DNA from: an uncultured bacterium
GTDB taxonomy: Bacteria > Planctomycetota > JAJSAM01 > JAJVHW01
Length of the DNA: 64,000 nt
Reading direction: 5' to 3'
Assembly: GCA_937996235.1 (NCBI GenBank)
Contig: CALKVK010000011.1
Coordinates: 62,001-126,000 of the forward strand
Shown here piece by piece: positions 17,024 through 25,975 of the stretch (positions are counted from its first letter, which is position 1; every line of letters begins with the position of its first letter). The notes below the pieces were generated by a model that saw only the letters and a list, made by a program, of their open reading frames with translations, did no database searches and was not told the DNA's origin. Both the position numbers and the translations under genes were made by a program.

Positions 17024-18229
17024 TCAGCGACCGTCGTCCGCCTCGGCGTCCGGCTGTTCGAGGCGGCTCGCGATCCGCTCGAGCGCGGCGTCGCCGGGCG
17101 CCGCCCGGAGCTGTGCGCGCACGACCTCGAGCGCGGCGGTGCGCGCACCGCTCGCTGCGACGTATCCGAGCGCGCGCTCCACGGCGTCGGCGTGCTCGCG
17201 CTCCGCGCAGGCGACGCGCGCCGCGAGCACGGCAGCGTCGTCCCCGCGCTCGACCTCGAGCAGCGCCTCGACCGTGTCCGCCCAGCCGCCGTCGCGCGCG
17301 TGGAGTACGCGCCGGGTCGCGAAGCTCTGGCCGCGCGGGATCTCCACCGACGAGGGGGGTTCCTCGAACTCGACGTCGAACGGCTCCGACACCCACGTGT
17401 GCAGGGCGAACTCGTCGACGCGCTCGAGCGACTCGGCCGCGTCGGAGGGGAGCTTCGAACTGCTGTACGGCACCGTGACTCCGACGGCCTGCGCGGCGCC
17501 GAGGACGTTGTAGAGCCCGATCCGGCCCCCGTCGACGTCGACGTCGAACTCCTCCAGGGTCCTGTCGCCCGCACGCGCGACGACATGGCGCGAGCCGGCG
17601 GCGACGCGGCACGTCGCGCGCCCCTGCGGCTCCACGTCCAGTTCGTCGCTGCCGATCGTGACGTGCAGCGGTACGTCGAGCGCGTTGACGACGTGCACGC
17701 GCGACGTCCCTCCGTGATACGCGGCCACACCGGCGTACACGGCGATGGCGAGCGCGATGCACGCGACGATGCGCACGCCCGTGCGCTGCGTGCCGGCACG
17801 CACGGGGACCTGCGCGAAGAACTGCCAGCCGCGTCCGGAGTCGCGCACGAGCCAGGCGTCGAGCGGGATGAGCGGGACGAAGACGACCGAGAACCAGCGC
17901 GTCTTGACGTACGTGTCGTCTTCGGCGTCGTAGTCGGCGCTCCCGTACATGCCCGTCCCGATGCCGTTCAGCCGGCCGAGGCCGGGCGCCTTCTGCAGCG
18001 GACGCGCGAACACGCGGGAGCGGTCGAGCACGGCGTCGATCTCGGCGCGCGCAGATCCGCTCTGTGTGCGCCGCCGCAGCCCTCGCAACGCCCTGTGCAC
18101 GGCGAACGGGTCGTCGCGGTCCACGGCAGCGGCGACTGCCGCATCGAGCAGCATCTCGTCGGCAGCGGTGCCGCCGCCCAAGAGCTGTCGCCATTCCTCG
18201 CGCGTCCGGGGCCGGTACGTGTCGGGCAT
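17024..18229 (-). CDS. Membrane protein of unknown function
   Basis: A 401-residue protein with one membrane helix near residues 152-170 (RIVACIALAIAVYAGVAAY). The cytoplasmic N-terminal half contains DDTYVKTRWFSVVFVPLIPLD, a pattern I associate with planctomycete membrane proteins of unknown role. The part after the helix is beta-rich (HVVNALDVPLHVTIG, RLEEFDV-like strands) and ends in helical tetratricopeptide-like segments (AALEVVRAQLRAAPGDAALE). No enzymatic motif is visible. It converges on the HEAT gene with 27 bp between the stops. The window between its start and 18793 holds only repeats. Confidence 0.7.
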   Translation of the reverse strand: MPDTYRPRTREEWRQLLGGGTAADEMLLDAAVAAAVDRDDPFAVHRALRGLRRRTQSGSARAEIDAVLDRSRVFARPLQKAPGLGRLNGIGTGMYGSADYDAEDDTYVKTRWFSVVFVPLIPLDAWLVRDSGRGWQFFAQVPVRAGTQRTGVRIVACIALAIAVYAGVAAYHGGTSRVHVVNALDVPLHVTIGSDELDVEPQGRATCRVAAGSRHVVARAGDRTLEEFDVDVDGGRIGLYNVLGAAQAVGVTVPYSSSKLPSDAAESLERVDEFALHTWVSEPFDVEFEEPPSSVEIPRGQSFATRRVLHARDGGWADTVEALLEVERGDDAAVLAARVACAEREHADAVERALGYVAASGARTAALEVVRAQLRAAPGDAALERIASRLEQPDAEADDGR

Positions 18230-18241
18230 GCCCGATGTTTT

Positions 18242-18478
18242 AGCCCGACCTTCTCACGACGACTCGCACACCTGAGCGGTCCAGCGCGCCGCGCGCTGCG
18301 TTGCCTCGGCTCTGCGACGCCACGGCGTCGCGATCGCCTCGGCGCCTTGCTCGCGACGCGCTGTCCTCGCTCAGGACGTCGCCCGCGGCGCGCTCCGTGC
18401 TCGCCGCGGGCAGGCCGAGCCTCGATTGCGCCGAGGTCATCGTCACGAAGTGCGCAAGCCTCGTGAGAAGGCCGGGCT
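18242..18478. repeat. Inverted-end element, copy B (237 bp)
   Basis: Terminal inverted repeats lie at 18242-18269 and 18450-18478, about 28 bp with few mismatches; both contain CTCACGA/TCGTGAG and GCGCAC/GTGCG cores. Inner inverted repeats CCTGAGCG (18271-18278) and CGCTCAGG (18368-18375) and the palindrome GCGACGCC-AC-GGCGTCGC (18314-18331) correspond to those in copy A at 10287-10502. The strongest similarity to copy A is in reverse orientation. No gene is encoded. It begins 12 bp upstream of the start of the gene at 18229. Confidence 0.7.
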
Positions 18479-18483
18479 TGCCC

Positions 18484-18529
18484 GCATCGTTTCCCGGATC
18501 TCGCGGCGAGTGCGGCTGTGACCCAGTCG
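18484..18529. repeat. 45-bp dispersed repeat, copy B
   Basis: This segment matches 10581-10625 in the same orientation and shares the closing GTGCGGCTGTGACCC. Here it follows the inverted-end element by only 5 bp. The rest of the gap to 18793 contains no gene or tRNA that I can support. Confidence 0.65.
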
Positions 18530-18793
18530 CTTCGAGGGCGGCGGCCGTGGCGCCTGTGCTCCTACCCCGCGACAGACCGTCCCGGCCGAGCCGGAGGTGC
18601 GAGCTCAAGGGTGCGCGACGAAGTCGGGGTTGAACGCCCCGTTCGAGGAGCGCGGACGCAGAGACCGCGACTCCGGCGTCGCGCCGGGCGCGGGAGCTGG
18701 TGAACGATGCGGGCTGGCCCGCACGGGGCTCGCGTTCTCGCGCGGAGTCGCGCGGTCGCGGCGCACCGCGGTGGGTGCGCCGGTCGCCCCACG

Positions 18794-20740
18794 TCACGCG
18801 GCGTGCGCGGCCTCCGCCGGCGGCCGCAGCCGCTGCATCCACGCCGCCGCGAGCCCCTCGAGCGCGCCGCCCGAGGCACCCGTGACCAGCACCTCCGGCA
18901 CGAACGGCACGTGCCCGCGCGCCAGCGCCTCGACGGCGTTGACGAGCGCCGTGGCCTGCGCGCCGAGCGCCGCGACCTGCCGCTCGTACGCCTCCGCGCG
19001 CGCGAGTCCGACGGCGCGCACCTCCGCGCCCGCGGCGCGGCCCGTCTGCTCGATGTACGCCGCCTCGCCGCGCGCCTCCTCCTCGCGGGCGCGCGCGTCG
19101 TTCGTCTTGATGTCGACGCCGACGGCCGACCGCGCGAGCTCCGCCTGCATGTCGGCGGTGCCCTTCGCGCGCTCCATGTCCACGCGCTCGAGCTGCGCCG
19201 TGCGCTGCATGCGGAACGTCGCGACCTCCTGGTTCGCGATCTCGCGCTCCGTGAGCACCTGCACCATGTCCTCCGGCAGGATCACGTCCTGGATGTAGAC
19301 GCCGCGCGTCTCGACCTCGTAGTGCGCGAGCTGCGTGCGGATGTGCTCGAACGCCTCGGCCTGCACGCGCTGGCGCGTCTCGATGAAGTCGATCGCCTCC
19401 ATCGAGCCGAGCTTGTCGCGGAAGAGGTTGCCGACGGCCGCCTGCAGCACCTCGTTCACGAGGTTCTGCATGGTGCCGACCATCGAGATCACGCGCGGCG
19501 CCTTCGCGTCGGGCACGTGGATCAGCACCTGGAGGTCGATGCTGAAGACGAAGCCCTCCTTGCTCTTCGCGATGATCGGCTCGAGCTTCGCGTCCAGGCT
19601 GTGCGCGGTCGAGACCGCGCGCGCCCAGTTCAGGTTGAGGATCGACGTGGGCACGATCTCGGCCTGGTAGATGCGCGGGTTGATCGCGTACTTGCCCGTG
19701 CGCAGCGGTTCGCGCCACAGTCCGCGGTGCCCCGGACGGACGAGCGAGCCGAACTTGAACGCCTCGCCCGAGGTGTCCTGCGTCGAGAGACCGACGAACG
19801 CCTTCACGGCGGCGGCCTGTCCCTGGCGCACGACGAGCATCGGCACGATCTCGACGCGGACGAGGAACGGGTTCAGGTTGTAGGCGCCGTAGCGCAGGAC
19901 GTCGTGCTGCAGCCCCATCTCGCCGCCGGCGTCGAGGAACGCCTGGAAGTCCTGGTAGTTGTCGTGCAGGTGATTGCGGTCGCCGAGGAGCACGTCGATC
20001 AGACGCGAGTCGTCGACGGCGTCCTCGGCCTCGAGCGCGGCGACGTCGGCGAAGCCGCCGAGGCGGCTCGCGATGTAGCCGGAGGACAGCGGGCGGCCCT
20101 CGAGGGTCGTCACGACGCCGACGACGTCCTCGCGCTCGCCGTCGCCCGCACGCGGCGCGATCCGCACGACCTCGAGCTGCTCGGGGTGCAGGTTGAACGA
20201 CTCCGGAGACAGCGCGCCGCCGCGCGTCCGCGACTGCAGCTCGGGCGACACGGACAGGCCGTAGACGCGGCGCCGCGTGATCGCGAGGAACGCGACCGGA
20301 TGCAGCGGGAGCAGCGAGCCCGGCGCCAGCGTGCGGCGCTGCACGCCCTTCTGGCCACCGCCCTGAACGAAGGCGGCGACGTCGGTGTAGTTCGCGAACT
20401 CCGCGCGGTACACGGCCGACTTGGCACCGGCCGGCAGCTCCTCGCCGACCTGTGCGATGACGACGCCGATCTCGCCCGCGGGCACCTGCACCCACGGGTG
20501 CTTCTGCACCGCGAAGAGCGGCCAGAGGCGGAAGCGCAGCCCCGGCATGAGCAGCTCCGCCTGGTAGCCGGCCTCGCCGTCGAACGCGATGGGGTCGTCG
20601 TCGGGCAGCCGTCGCCCGACGCGCTTGACGACGAGCCCCACCTCGGACGAACCGATGACGTGGAGTGAACGCAGGACGACGACGAGCGCTGCGGCGGTCG
20701 CGGCGAGCGCGACCAGCACGAGCACGTTCGGATCGAGCAC
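18794..20740 (-). CDS. SPFH/band 7 (flotillin-like) membrane protein
   Basis: A 648-residue protein. An N-terminal membrane helix (LVLVALAATAAALVVVLRSL) is followed directly by an SPFH core (SSEVGLVVKRVGRRL, AGEIGVVIAQVGEELPAG, EGFVFSIDLQVLIHVPDAKA, TMQNLVNEVLQAAVGNLF). A long charged helix (REIANQEVATFRMQRTAQ, ARAREEEARGEAAYIEQ) follows, as in flotillins, and mediates oligomerisation on the membrane. The family organises membrane microdomains and complexes. I take the GTG at 20740 as start because GGGAGG lies 5 bp before it; a GTG at 20758 would have no ribosome site. It lies downstream of the signal-peptidase-like gene on the same strand with a 106-bp gap. Confidence 0.85.
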   Translation of the reverse strand: MLDPNVLVLVALAATAAALVVVLRSLHVIGSSEVGLVVKRVGRRLPDDDPIAFDGEAGYQAELLMPGLRFRLWPLFAVQKHPWVQVPAGEIGVVIAQVGEELPAGAKSAVYRAEFANYTDVAAFVQGGGQKGVQRRTLAPGSLLPLHPVAFLAITRRRVYGLSVSPELQSRTRGGALSPESFNLHPEQLEVVRIAPRAGDGEREDVVGVVTTLEGRPLSSGYIASRLGGFADVAALEAEDAVDDSRLIDVLLGDRNHLHDNYQDFQAFLDAGGEMGLQHDVLRYGAYNLNPFLVRVEIVPMLVVRQGQAAAVKAFVGLSTQDTSGEAFKFGSLVRPGHRGLWREPLRTGKYAINPRIYQAEIVPTSILNLNWARAVSTAHSLDAKLEPIIAKSKEGFVFSIDLQVLIHVPDAKAPRVISMVGTMQNLVNEVLQAAVGNLFRDKLGSMEAIDFIETRQRVQAEAFEHIRTQLAHYEVETRGVYIQDVILPEDMVQVLTEREIANQEVATFRMQRTAQLERVDMERAKGTADMQAELARSAVGVDIKTNDARAREEEARGEAAYIEQTGRAAGAEVRAVGLARAEAYERQVAALGAQATALVNAVEALARGHVPFVPEVLVTGASGGALEGLAAAWMQRLRPPAEAAHAA

Positions 20741-20846
20741 GGAGGCCTCCCGGCGCACCCGGTCGCGCGCGGCGTGCGCTGCGTGGGTCGCCGGGCGTGC
20801 AACCGGCGCGGGGAGAGCTGGTTGGCGCGCCCGCCGTCGGCGCGCG

Positions 20847-21428
20847 TCAGCGCCGGACGAGCCAGACGCGCCCGACGATGCGCTCGCGGCCGAGCGTGCG
20901 CGGCCACGTCTCCGGTTCGGGCACCGGACCGAGCTTCGAGACGGTCGCGCGGTCGCCGTCGACGGCGTCGGCGCGGGCGACGATCGCGTGACCGTCGTCG
21001 TCGCGGTAGATGACGACGTCGCCGGGTGCGGGCGCGGAGAGCTTCTCGACGATCACCCACGCGCCCGCCGGCACGGCGGGGTCCATCGACGCGCCGACGA
21101 CGTGGTACGCCTCGGCGACCTGCGAGCGCACGAGGAACATCAGCCCCACCGCGACGGCGAGCGCCGCGGGGGCGCGGCGGAGCTGCTTCTTCCACCACGT
21201 GCGGGCGCGTCCCTTGCCGCGCGCGATCTCCGCACCCAGACGCTCGGGTTCGCCGAACTCCTGCGTCAGCATGGTCAGAGCCTCCTCTTCGTCGGCGCCC
21301 GCGGCGTGCTCCGCGAGCAGCTCCTCGAGATGTGCGGCGAGTTCCGCGCGCACGTCGCGCGCGTCGCGCGGGGCGAGGGCCGCCGCGCCGAGCACGCGGG
21401 CGACGTAGCGCTCAACGCACGGCCGCAC
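20847..21428 (-). CDS. HAAS domain fused to signal-peptidase-I-like domain
   Basis: A 193-residue protein. Residues about 7-70 form a HAAS-like helical domain (DVRAELAAHLEELLAEHAAG, LTQEFGEPERLGAEIARG). A membrane helix spans about 86-102. The rest is an S26-type signal-peptidase fold: VVGASMDPAVPAGAW carries the Ser at 114, and GDVVIYRDDDGHAIVARAD precedes VDGD. The residue aligned with the catalytic Lys (KR) or His (HR) of active enzymes is Ala151. The protein may therefore be inactive or use another base. Its GTG start overlaps the padR gene by 17 bp and has GGAGG 5 bp before it, so it is co-expressed with padR. Confidence 0.78.
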   Translation of the reverse strand: MRPCVERYVARVLGAAALAPRDARDVRAELAAHLEELLAEHAAGADEEEALTMLTQEFGEPERLGAEIARGKGRARTWWKKQLRRAPAALAVAVGLMFLVRSQVAEAYHVVGASMDPAVPAGAWVIVEKLSAPAPGDVVIYRDDDGHAIVARADAVDGDRATVSKLGPVPEPETWPRTLGRERIVGRVWLVRR

Positions 21429-21762
21429 GGGGTGCCTCCAGCACGCGCGCCATCGCGACGACGAGCGCGCCCCACTCGCCGATGCGGGCCGATGCGGCAG
21501 CGGCGCCGCGGCGCGTCAGCCCGTAGTACTTCCGTGCGCGGGACGTGTCGTCGGACTGCTGCCAGCGCCCCTTCACGAGGCCGCGCCGCTCGAGCGTGTA
21601 GAGCAGCGGGTACACGGTCCCCTGCCCCAGGTCGAACGCGCCGCCGCTGCGCTCGCGCAGCTCGCGGATGAGCTCGTAGCCGTACATCGCGCGCTCGGCC
21701 AGCAGATGCAGCACGAGCGTCTCGGTGCAGCCCTTCAGGAACTCGGTGCGCTTGCCGTCCAC
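21412..21762 (-). CDS. PadR-family transcriptional regulator
   Basis: A 116-residue PadR regulator: LKGCTETLVLHLLAERAMYG opens the winged helix, LGQGTVYPLLYTLERRGLV is the recognition helix, and ARKYYGLTRRGAAAA closes the wing. GTG start at 21762 with GGAGG before it. It is the first gene of an overlapping pair with the HAAS/signal-peptidase-like gene, the same layout as the pair at 12504-13609. It is divergent from the sigma-fusion gene at 21886, so the inverted repeats between them could control both directions. Confidence 0.88.
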   Translation of the reverse strand: MDGKRTEFLKGCTETLVLHLLAERAMYGYELIRELRERSGGAFDLGQGTVYPLLYTLERRGLVKGRWQQSDDTSRARKYYGLTRRGAAAASARIGEWGALVVAMARVLEAPRAAVR

Positions 21763-21776
21763 GACGCCTCCGGGGA

Positions 21777-21816
21777 CATACCTCGGATCACAAAGTATGC
21801 GACCCGAGGTGATCCG
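21777..21816. promoter_or_regulatory. Nested inverted repeats upstream of padR
   Basis: CATAC (21777) and GTATG (21795) form one inverted pair; CGGATCAC (21784-21791) and GTGATCCG (21809-21816) form a second, perfect one. They lie 15-54 bp upstream of the padR start, in the divergent promoter region of the sigma-fusion gene, in a noticeably AT-richer stretch. ATAC...GTAT half-sites resemble known PadR operators. Autoregulation is inferred. Confidence 0.55.
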
Positions 21817-21885
21817 TCAACCGGACACGTGCGCGGCGCGCGGGGATTCCGCGTCACGCGCGGGCGGGTTGGCGGCAATGGGGGC

Positions 21886-24800
21886 GTGCACGACGACGAG
21901 CCGGACCGCCTGTTCGCCCGCTTCCGCGACCACGGGGACGTGGCGGCGCTCGGCGCGCTGTTCGACGCCGTCGCCCCGCAGCTCTTCCGCGTCGCGCTCG
22001 CCGTCGCGCACGACGCGGCGGAGGCCGAGGACCTCCTGCAGGAGACGTTCCTCGCCGCACTCGGCGCCGCCGCGACGCACGATCCCGCGCGCCCGGTCGT
22101 GCCGTGGCTCGTCGGCATCCTGCGCCACCGCGCCGCGCGCGCGCGGCGGCGCCGTCGCGCGACCACCGACGCCTCGGACTCGCTGCAGGGCGGCGCCGCG
22201 TCGCCCGCCGACACGGCGTGGGAAGCAGAGCGCGCGGCGCGCGTGCACGCGGCGCTCGAGGCGCTCGACGAGCCGCAGCGGACGACGGCGCTCCTGCGCT
22301 GGCGCCACGGGCTCGAGCCGTCGGAGATCGCGGCGCTGCGGCGCGAACCCGCAACGGCCGTCCGGGCACGGCTGCACCGTGCCCTGCTGCACCTGCGGCG
22401 CGAGCTGCGCCACCTCGCGGGCGTGCTGCCGATCGTCGGCTCGGCCGCGCCGCGCGGACTCCAGTCGGTGCGGCGTGCGGTGCTCGATCAGGCGGGCGCG
22501 CGCGCCGCACGCGGCGTGTCCGCAGCGGCACTGGGAGGGGCGGCGGCGATGTCGATCACCAAGACCTGTCTCGTCGCGGGGGCGGCGCTCGCCGCCTGCG
22601 CGCTGCTCTGGTTCGCGGCGCCGGGACGCGACGCGGTCCCCAACCCCGCCCAGGACGTGGCGGCAGGCGAGAGTGCCGCGCGCGAGGCGTCGCGCGAACA
22701 CGTCGCGCAGCAGGCTGCACCCGCGCCCGCACCGGCGCCGACCGTGGGGCCGAGCGTGCCGCCGGCGCCGGCGTCGCTCGGCCCGTGCGTCGTCGGGACC
22801 GTCCACGACGCCGGCGGGGCCGCGATCGCCGGAGCAGCCGTGCGAGCACGCCGCAGCCGCACGCCCAACGAGCCGCCACGGATCGACGCCGAGACCAGCG
22901 CGACCACCGACGCCGCGGGTGCGTTCCGCGTGCCGGTCGGCGACGCGAGGCAGACGTTCACGATCGTCGCGGACGACACGACGCACGGCGCCGACTGCGC
23001 GCTCGACGTGCGCGTCGGCGAGCCCGTCGCGCTCGTGCTGCGCGGCACGACGGCCGTTGCGGGGCGCGTCACCGACACGTCCGGCAGCGGAGTCGTCGGC
23101 GCCGAGATCCGCGCCGAGGTCACCGCCGGCACGGGCTGGAACGCAACGGGACTGCGGGTCACACGCCGCGGGACGAGCGGCGACGACGGACGGTTCCGCA
23201 TCGACGGCCTGCCGGTCGGGGGCGCCGCCGCCTGGGTGGACCAAGGGGTGGCGCTCGTCGCGACGGCGCCGCGGCGCCCCGCCGCGTCGTCGCGCGTGCC
23301 GCTCTCGACGGCGGCCGGCGGGACCGTCACCGACGACATCGTGTTCACGAGCGGCGTGCGCATCGCCGGCGTCGTGCGCGCGGCCGAGGACGCGCGACCG
23401 CTGGCGGACGTCCTCGTCGCGTGCGGACCGGTGCTCGGTCCGAACGCGAGCAGCGACGGGCCGTGGCTCGCCGTCGCGACCACGCGCACCGACGCGCGGG
23501 GCGCCTACGCGTTCGACGGCGTCGGACGCGACGTGCTGTGCGTGCGCTGCTTCACGCCGGGGCGCGCCGCGGGCGGCGCGCGCGTGCGCCTGCCCGAGGA
23601 CGGCGCCACGCTGACCGTCGACCTGACGCTCCACTCGTCGGGCAGCGTCGTCGGCCGCATCGTCGACCACGAAGGGCGCGCGGTCGCCGGCGGGCACGCC
23701 GCGCTCCGCAACGACGACGCGTGGTACCCCGCACCGCTCGACGGCGCGCCGCCGGGACGCGTCGTCGCGGACGAGCACGGACGCTTCCGCATCGACGGCG
23801 TGCCGGCCGGCGACGCGGCGCCGCACGCGTTCGTGTACGCCGCACCGGCGGATTGGCGCTTCAGCCCCGGCGCGATGGCGCTGGCGCGCCTGCAGTCGGC
23901 CGCGGTCGAAGTCGCCGTCGCGCGCGTCGGCGTGACGCAGGTGCCCGACCTCGTCCTGCCCGCACCTCCGCCCCCCGACCGCCGCGCGCGCGTTCGCGTC
24001 CGCGACGAAGCGGGGGCGCCCGTCGAAGGTGCGGACGTCCGCGCGGGACCGTCGCAGGTCGCGCGGACGGACGCCGACGGGCGTGCGGAGCTGGTCGTCG
24101 CCTTCGCGGGCGCGCCGGCCCTGCGCGCGCCGCGCATCGACGTCCACGCGCTCGTCTTCGCGCGAACGGCGCGTGTGCTCCCCATGCAGGGCGCCGACGA
24201 CGACGTGGAGATCATGCTGCGTCCGGGGCACACGCTCGAAGGCATGGTGGTCGATCACGCTGGTGTTCCCGTGCCCTTCGCCCCCGTCACGGCGACGACG
24301 AGCACCGACGGCGCGCAGGTCTGGTGCCACTGCACGACCGACGCGCGCGGACGCTTCGTCGCGCGCGATCTCGCCGCGGGACCGGCGGAGGTCTCCGCCT
24401 ACCTCTCGCAGGGCACGTCGCGACCGAACCTCGTGGCGACAGCGCGCGAAGTCGAACCCGGTGCGTCCGACGTCGTGCTCGCGTTCCCGGCGCCGGAGGT
24501 GCTCTTCGGCGAACTCGAGTTCGCCGTTCGCGACGCCGGGACCGGCGCGGCGATCGTGTCCGCGAGCGTGTCGTTGCGCTCCGCCGCAGCCGAGGCACGG
24601 CAGGAGGCCGCCGCTCATCCCGGACGCATCCGGTGCGCGTTCGTCGAGGTGGGCACGTGGTTCTGCACGATCGACGCGCCCGGCTACGTCGCCGAGCGCC
24701 TCGATCCGCTCGTGGTCGGTGTCGGCGCACCGACCCGCCGCGAGGTGCGGCTCGCGCGCGGCGCGACGCTCGAAGGAACGGTGCGCGGTGTGCAACTGCC

Positions 24801-25359
24801 GCTGCCCGCCGGCGCGCGGATCGAGTTCGCCCCGGTCGACGCGTCGCTCGCGGCCGATCTCCTGGGCGGACGTCGCGACCGGAGTGTCGAGCTCCTCGAG
24901 GACGGCAGCTTCCGCGCGGCGGGACTCGCACGGGGGACCTATCGCGTCGCCGTCCGCACGCGACGCCCGGATCCGCACGCGACCACGCGCGGCCTCTTCG
25001 TCGCGCGCACGCCGCTCAGCGTCACGGGCGACGCGTCGCTGGAGGTCGACGTCGTCGCCGCGGGCTCACTGCAGGCCGTCTGCGCCGGCGCGCTGCCGCC
25101 GCTCGGCACCGAGCAGGGCGACGACGGTGCGCTGCTCGCGGAGCTCCCGCGCCTCGAGCGCACGGTGCTCGAGGTCGCCGCGGCCGACGGCACCGTGCTC
25201 GCGCGCTTCGCGGGAGCATGGGACGGCTACGCCGGCCCGCTCGAGAGCTGCACGCTCGCGGCCGGCGCCTACGTCGTCCGCCTGCGCCGCGCGGACGGCA
25301 CGACGCAGGAGTGGCAGGCGACCGTGCGCCCCGACGAGCTCACGCGCGTCGGGGAGTGA
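21886..25359 (+). CDS. ECF sigma factor fused to membrane anchor and beta-domain repeats
   Basis: A 1157-residue protein, the longest of three similar ones in the window. Sigma region 2 (AEAEDLLQETFLAALG) lies at residues about 20-85 and region 4 (GLEPSEIAALRREPATAVRA) at 115-175. A membrane helix is at about 227-246. The outer part holds many carboxypeptidase-regulatory-like units, for instance GTVHDAGGAAIAGAAVRARR, AGRVTDTSGSGVVGAEI and GMVVDHAGVPVPFAP. GTG at 21886 follows GGGGGC; no better start exists in frame. It presumably switches genes in response to an envelope signal. The nearest regulator is the divergent padR. The protein resembles those at 5822 and 31555 in plan. Confidence 0.85.
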   Translation: MHDDEPDRLFARFRDHGDVAALGALFDAVAPQLFRVALAVAHDAAEAEDLLQETFLAALGAAATHDPARPVVPWLVGILRHRAARARRRRRATTDASDSLQGGAASPADTAWEAERAARVHAALEALDEPQRTTALLRWRHGLEPSEIAALRREPATAVRARLHRALLHLRRELRHLAGVLPIVGSAAPRGLQSVRRAVLDQAGARAARGVSAAALGGAAAMSITKTCLVAGAALAACALLWFAAPGRDAVPNPAQDVAAGESAAREASREHVAQQAAPAPAPAPTVGPSVPPAPASLGPCVVGTVHDAGGAAIAGAAVRARRSRTPNEPPRIDAETSATTDAAGAFRVPVGDARQTFTIVADDTTHGADCALDVRVGEPVALVLRGTTAVAGRVTDTSGSGVVGAEIRAEVTAGTGWNATGLRVTRRGTSGDDGRFRIDGLPVGGAAAWVDQGVALVATAPRRPAASSRVPLSTAAGGTVTDDIVFTSGVRIAGVVRAAEDARPLADVLVACGPVLGPNASSDGPWLAVATTRTDARGAYAFDGVGRDVLCVRCFTPGRAAGGARVRLPEDGATLTVDLTLHSSGSVVGRIVDHEGRAVAGGHAALRNDDAWYPAPLDGAPPGRVVADEHGRFRIDGVPAGDAAPHAFVYAAPADWRFSPGAMALARLQSAAVEVAVARVGVTQVPDLVLPAPPPPDRRARVRVRDEAGAPVEGADVRAGPSQVARTDADGRAELVVAFAGAPALRAPRIDVHALVFARTARVLPMQGADDDVEIMLRPGHTLEGMVVDHAGVPVPFAPVTATTSTDGAQVWCHCTTDARGRFVARDLAAGPAEVSAYLSQGTSRPNLVATAREVEPGASDVVLAFPAPEVLFGELEFAVRDAGTGAAIVSASVSLRSAAAEARQEAAAHPGRIRCAFVEVGTWFCTIDAPGYVAERLDPLVVGVGAPTRREVRLARGATLEGTVRGVQLPLPAGARIEFAPVDASLAADLLGGRRDRSVELLEDGSFRAAGLARGTYRVAVRTRRPDPHATTRGLFVARTPLSVTGDASLEVDVVAAGSLQAVCAGALPPLGTEQGDDGALLAELPRLERTVLEVAAADGTVLARFAGAWDGYAGPLESCTLAAGAYVVRLRRADGTTQEWQATVRPDELTRVGE

Positions 25360-25392
25360 GGCGGAGTCGGACACGGCGCCGCCGCGGACGTG

Positions 25393-25971
25393 TCAGAGCG
25401 GGTCGGAGGCGATCGCCGCGCGGACGTCCTCCGAGACGACGACGGTGCGCGTGTAGGCGGGGTGGTCGATCTCGAGCCGGACCACGGTGCCGTCGGCAGC
25501 GAGCGCGGCGCGGGCCGCGGCGTCGAGGGTCCACTTGACGTAGTGCACGCTCGACACCTTGGTCGGCGAGAGACCGAGCGCGTCGAACTCGGCGGGGATG
25601 CGCTGCGGGCCGACGTGCAGGAAGACGTGGCGCTCGACGCCGACGAGGCGCTGCAGCATCACGCCGCGCTCGGCCGGTTCGGCCCACTCGAACATCAGCG
25701 TGGCGGAGAGCTTCCCGTCGCCGGGGACGAGCGGGTTGTACGCCTCGAGCTCGTCGGCGGCGGCGCCGGGGCGCGTCCAGCTGTTCTCGGCGCGCAGCAT
25801 CTCGTGCACCTGGTAGAGCATCGTGTCGCGGCTCTCGAAGTGCACCGTGCAGTGGTCCCCCACCGCGACGCGGCGCCGCGACTTCTCGACCATGATCCGC
25901 CGGCGCACGGCGTCGCGCTGCGCCTCGTACGCGTCGCGGGTCAGGATCTCGGACTCGGTGATCGGCAGCAT
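25393..25971 (-). CDS. DUF3501 family protein
   Basis: A 192-residue protein of the DUF3501 family: VAVGDHCTVHFESRDTMLYQ, VHEMLRAE and ERHVFLHVGP are typical. The biochemical role is not known. The family is found repeatedly beside rubrerythrin and a two-cluster CCG-domain Fe-S protein, exactly as here, which suggests the three act together in oxidative-stress defence. It starts 4 bp after the stop of the Fe-S gene, so the two are in one transcript. Confidence 0.85.
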   Translation of the reverse strand: MLPITESEILTRDAYEAQRDAVRRRIMVEKSRRRVAVGDHCTVHFESRDTMLYQVHEMLRAENSWTRPGAAADELEAYNPLVPGDGKLSATLMFEWAEPAERGVMLQRLVGVERHVFLHVGPQRIPAEFDALGLSPTKVSSVHYVKWTLDAAARAALAADGTVVRLEIDHPAYTRTVVVSEDVRAAIASDPL

Positions 25972-25975
25972 CGGT

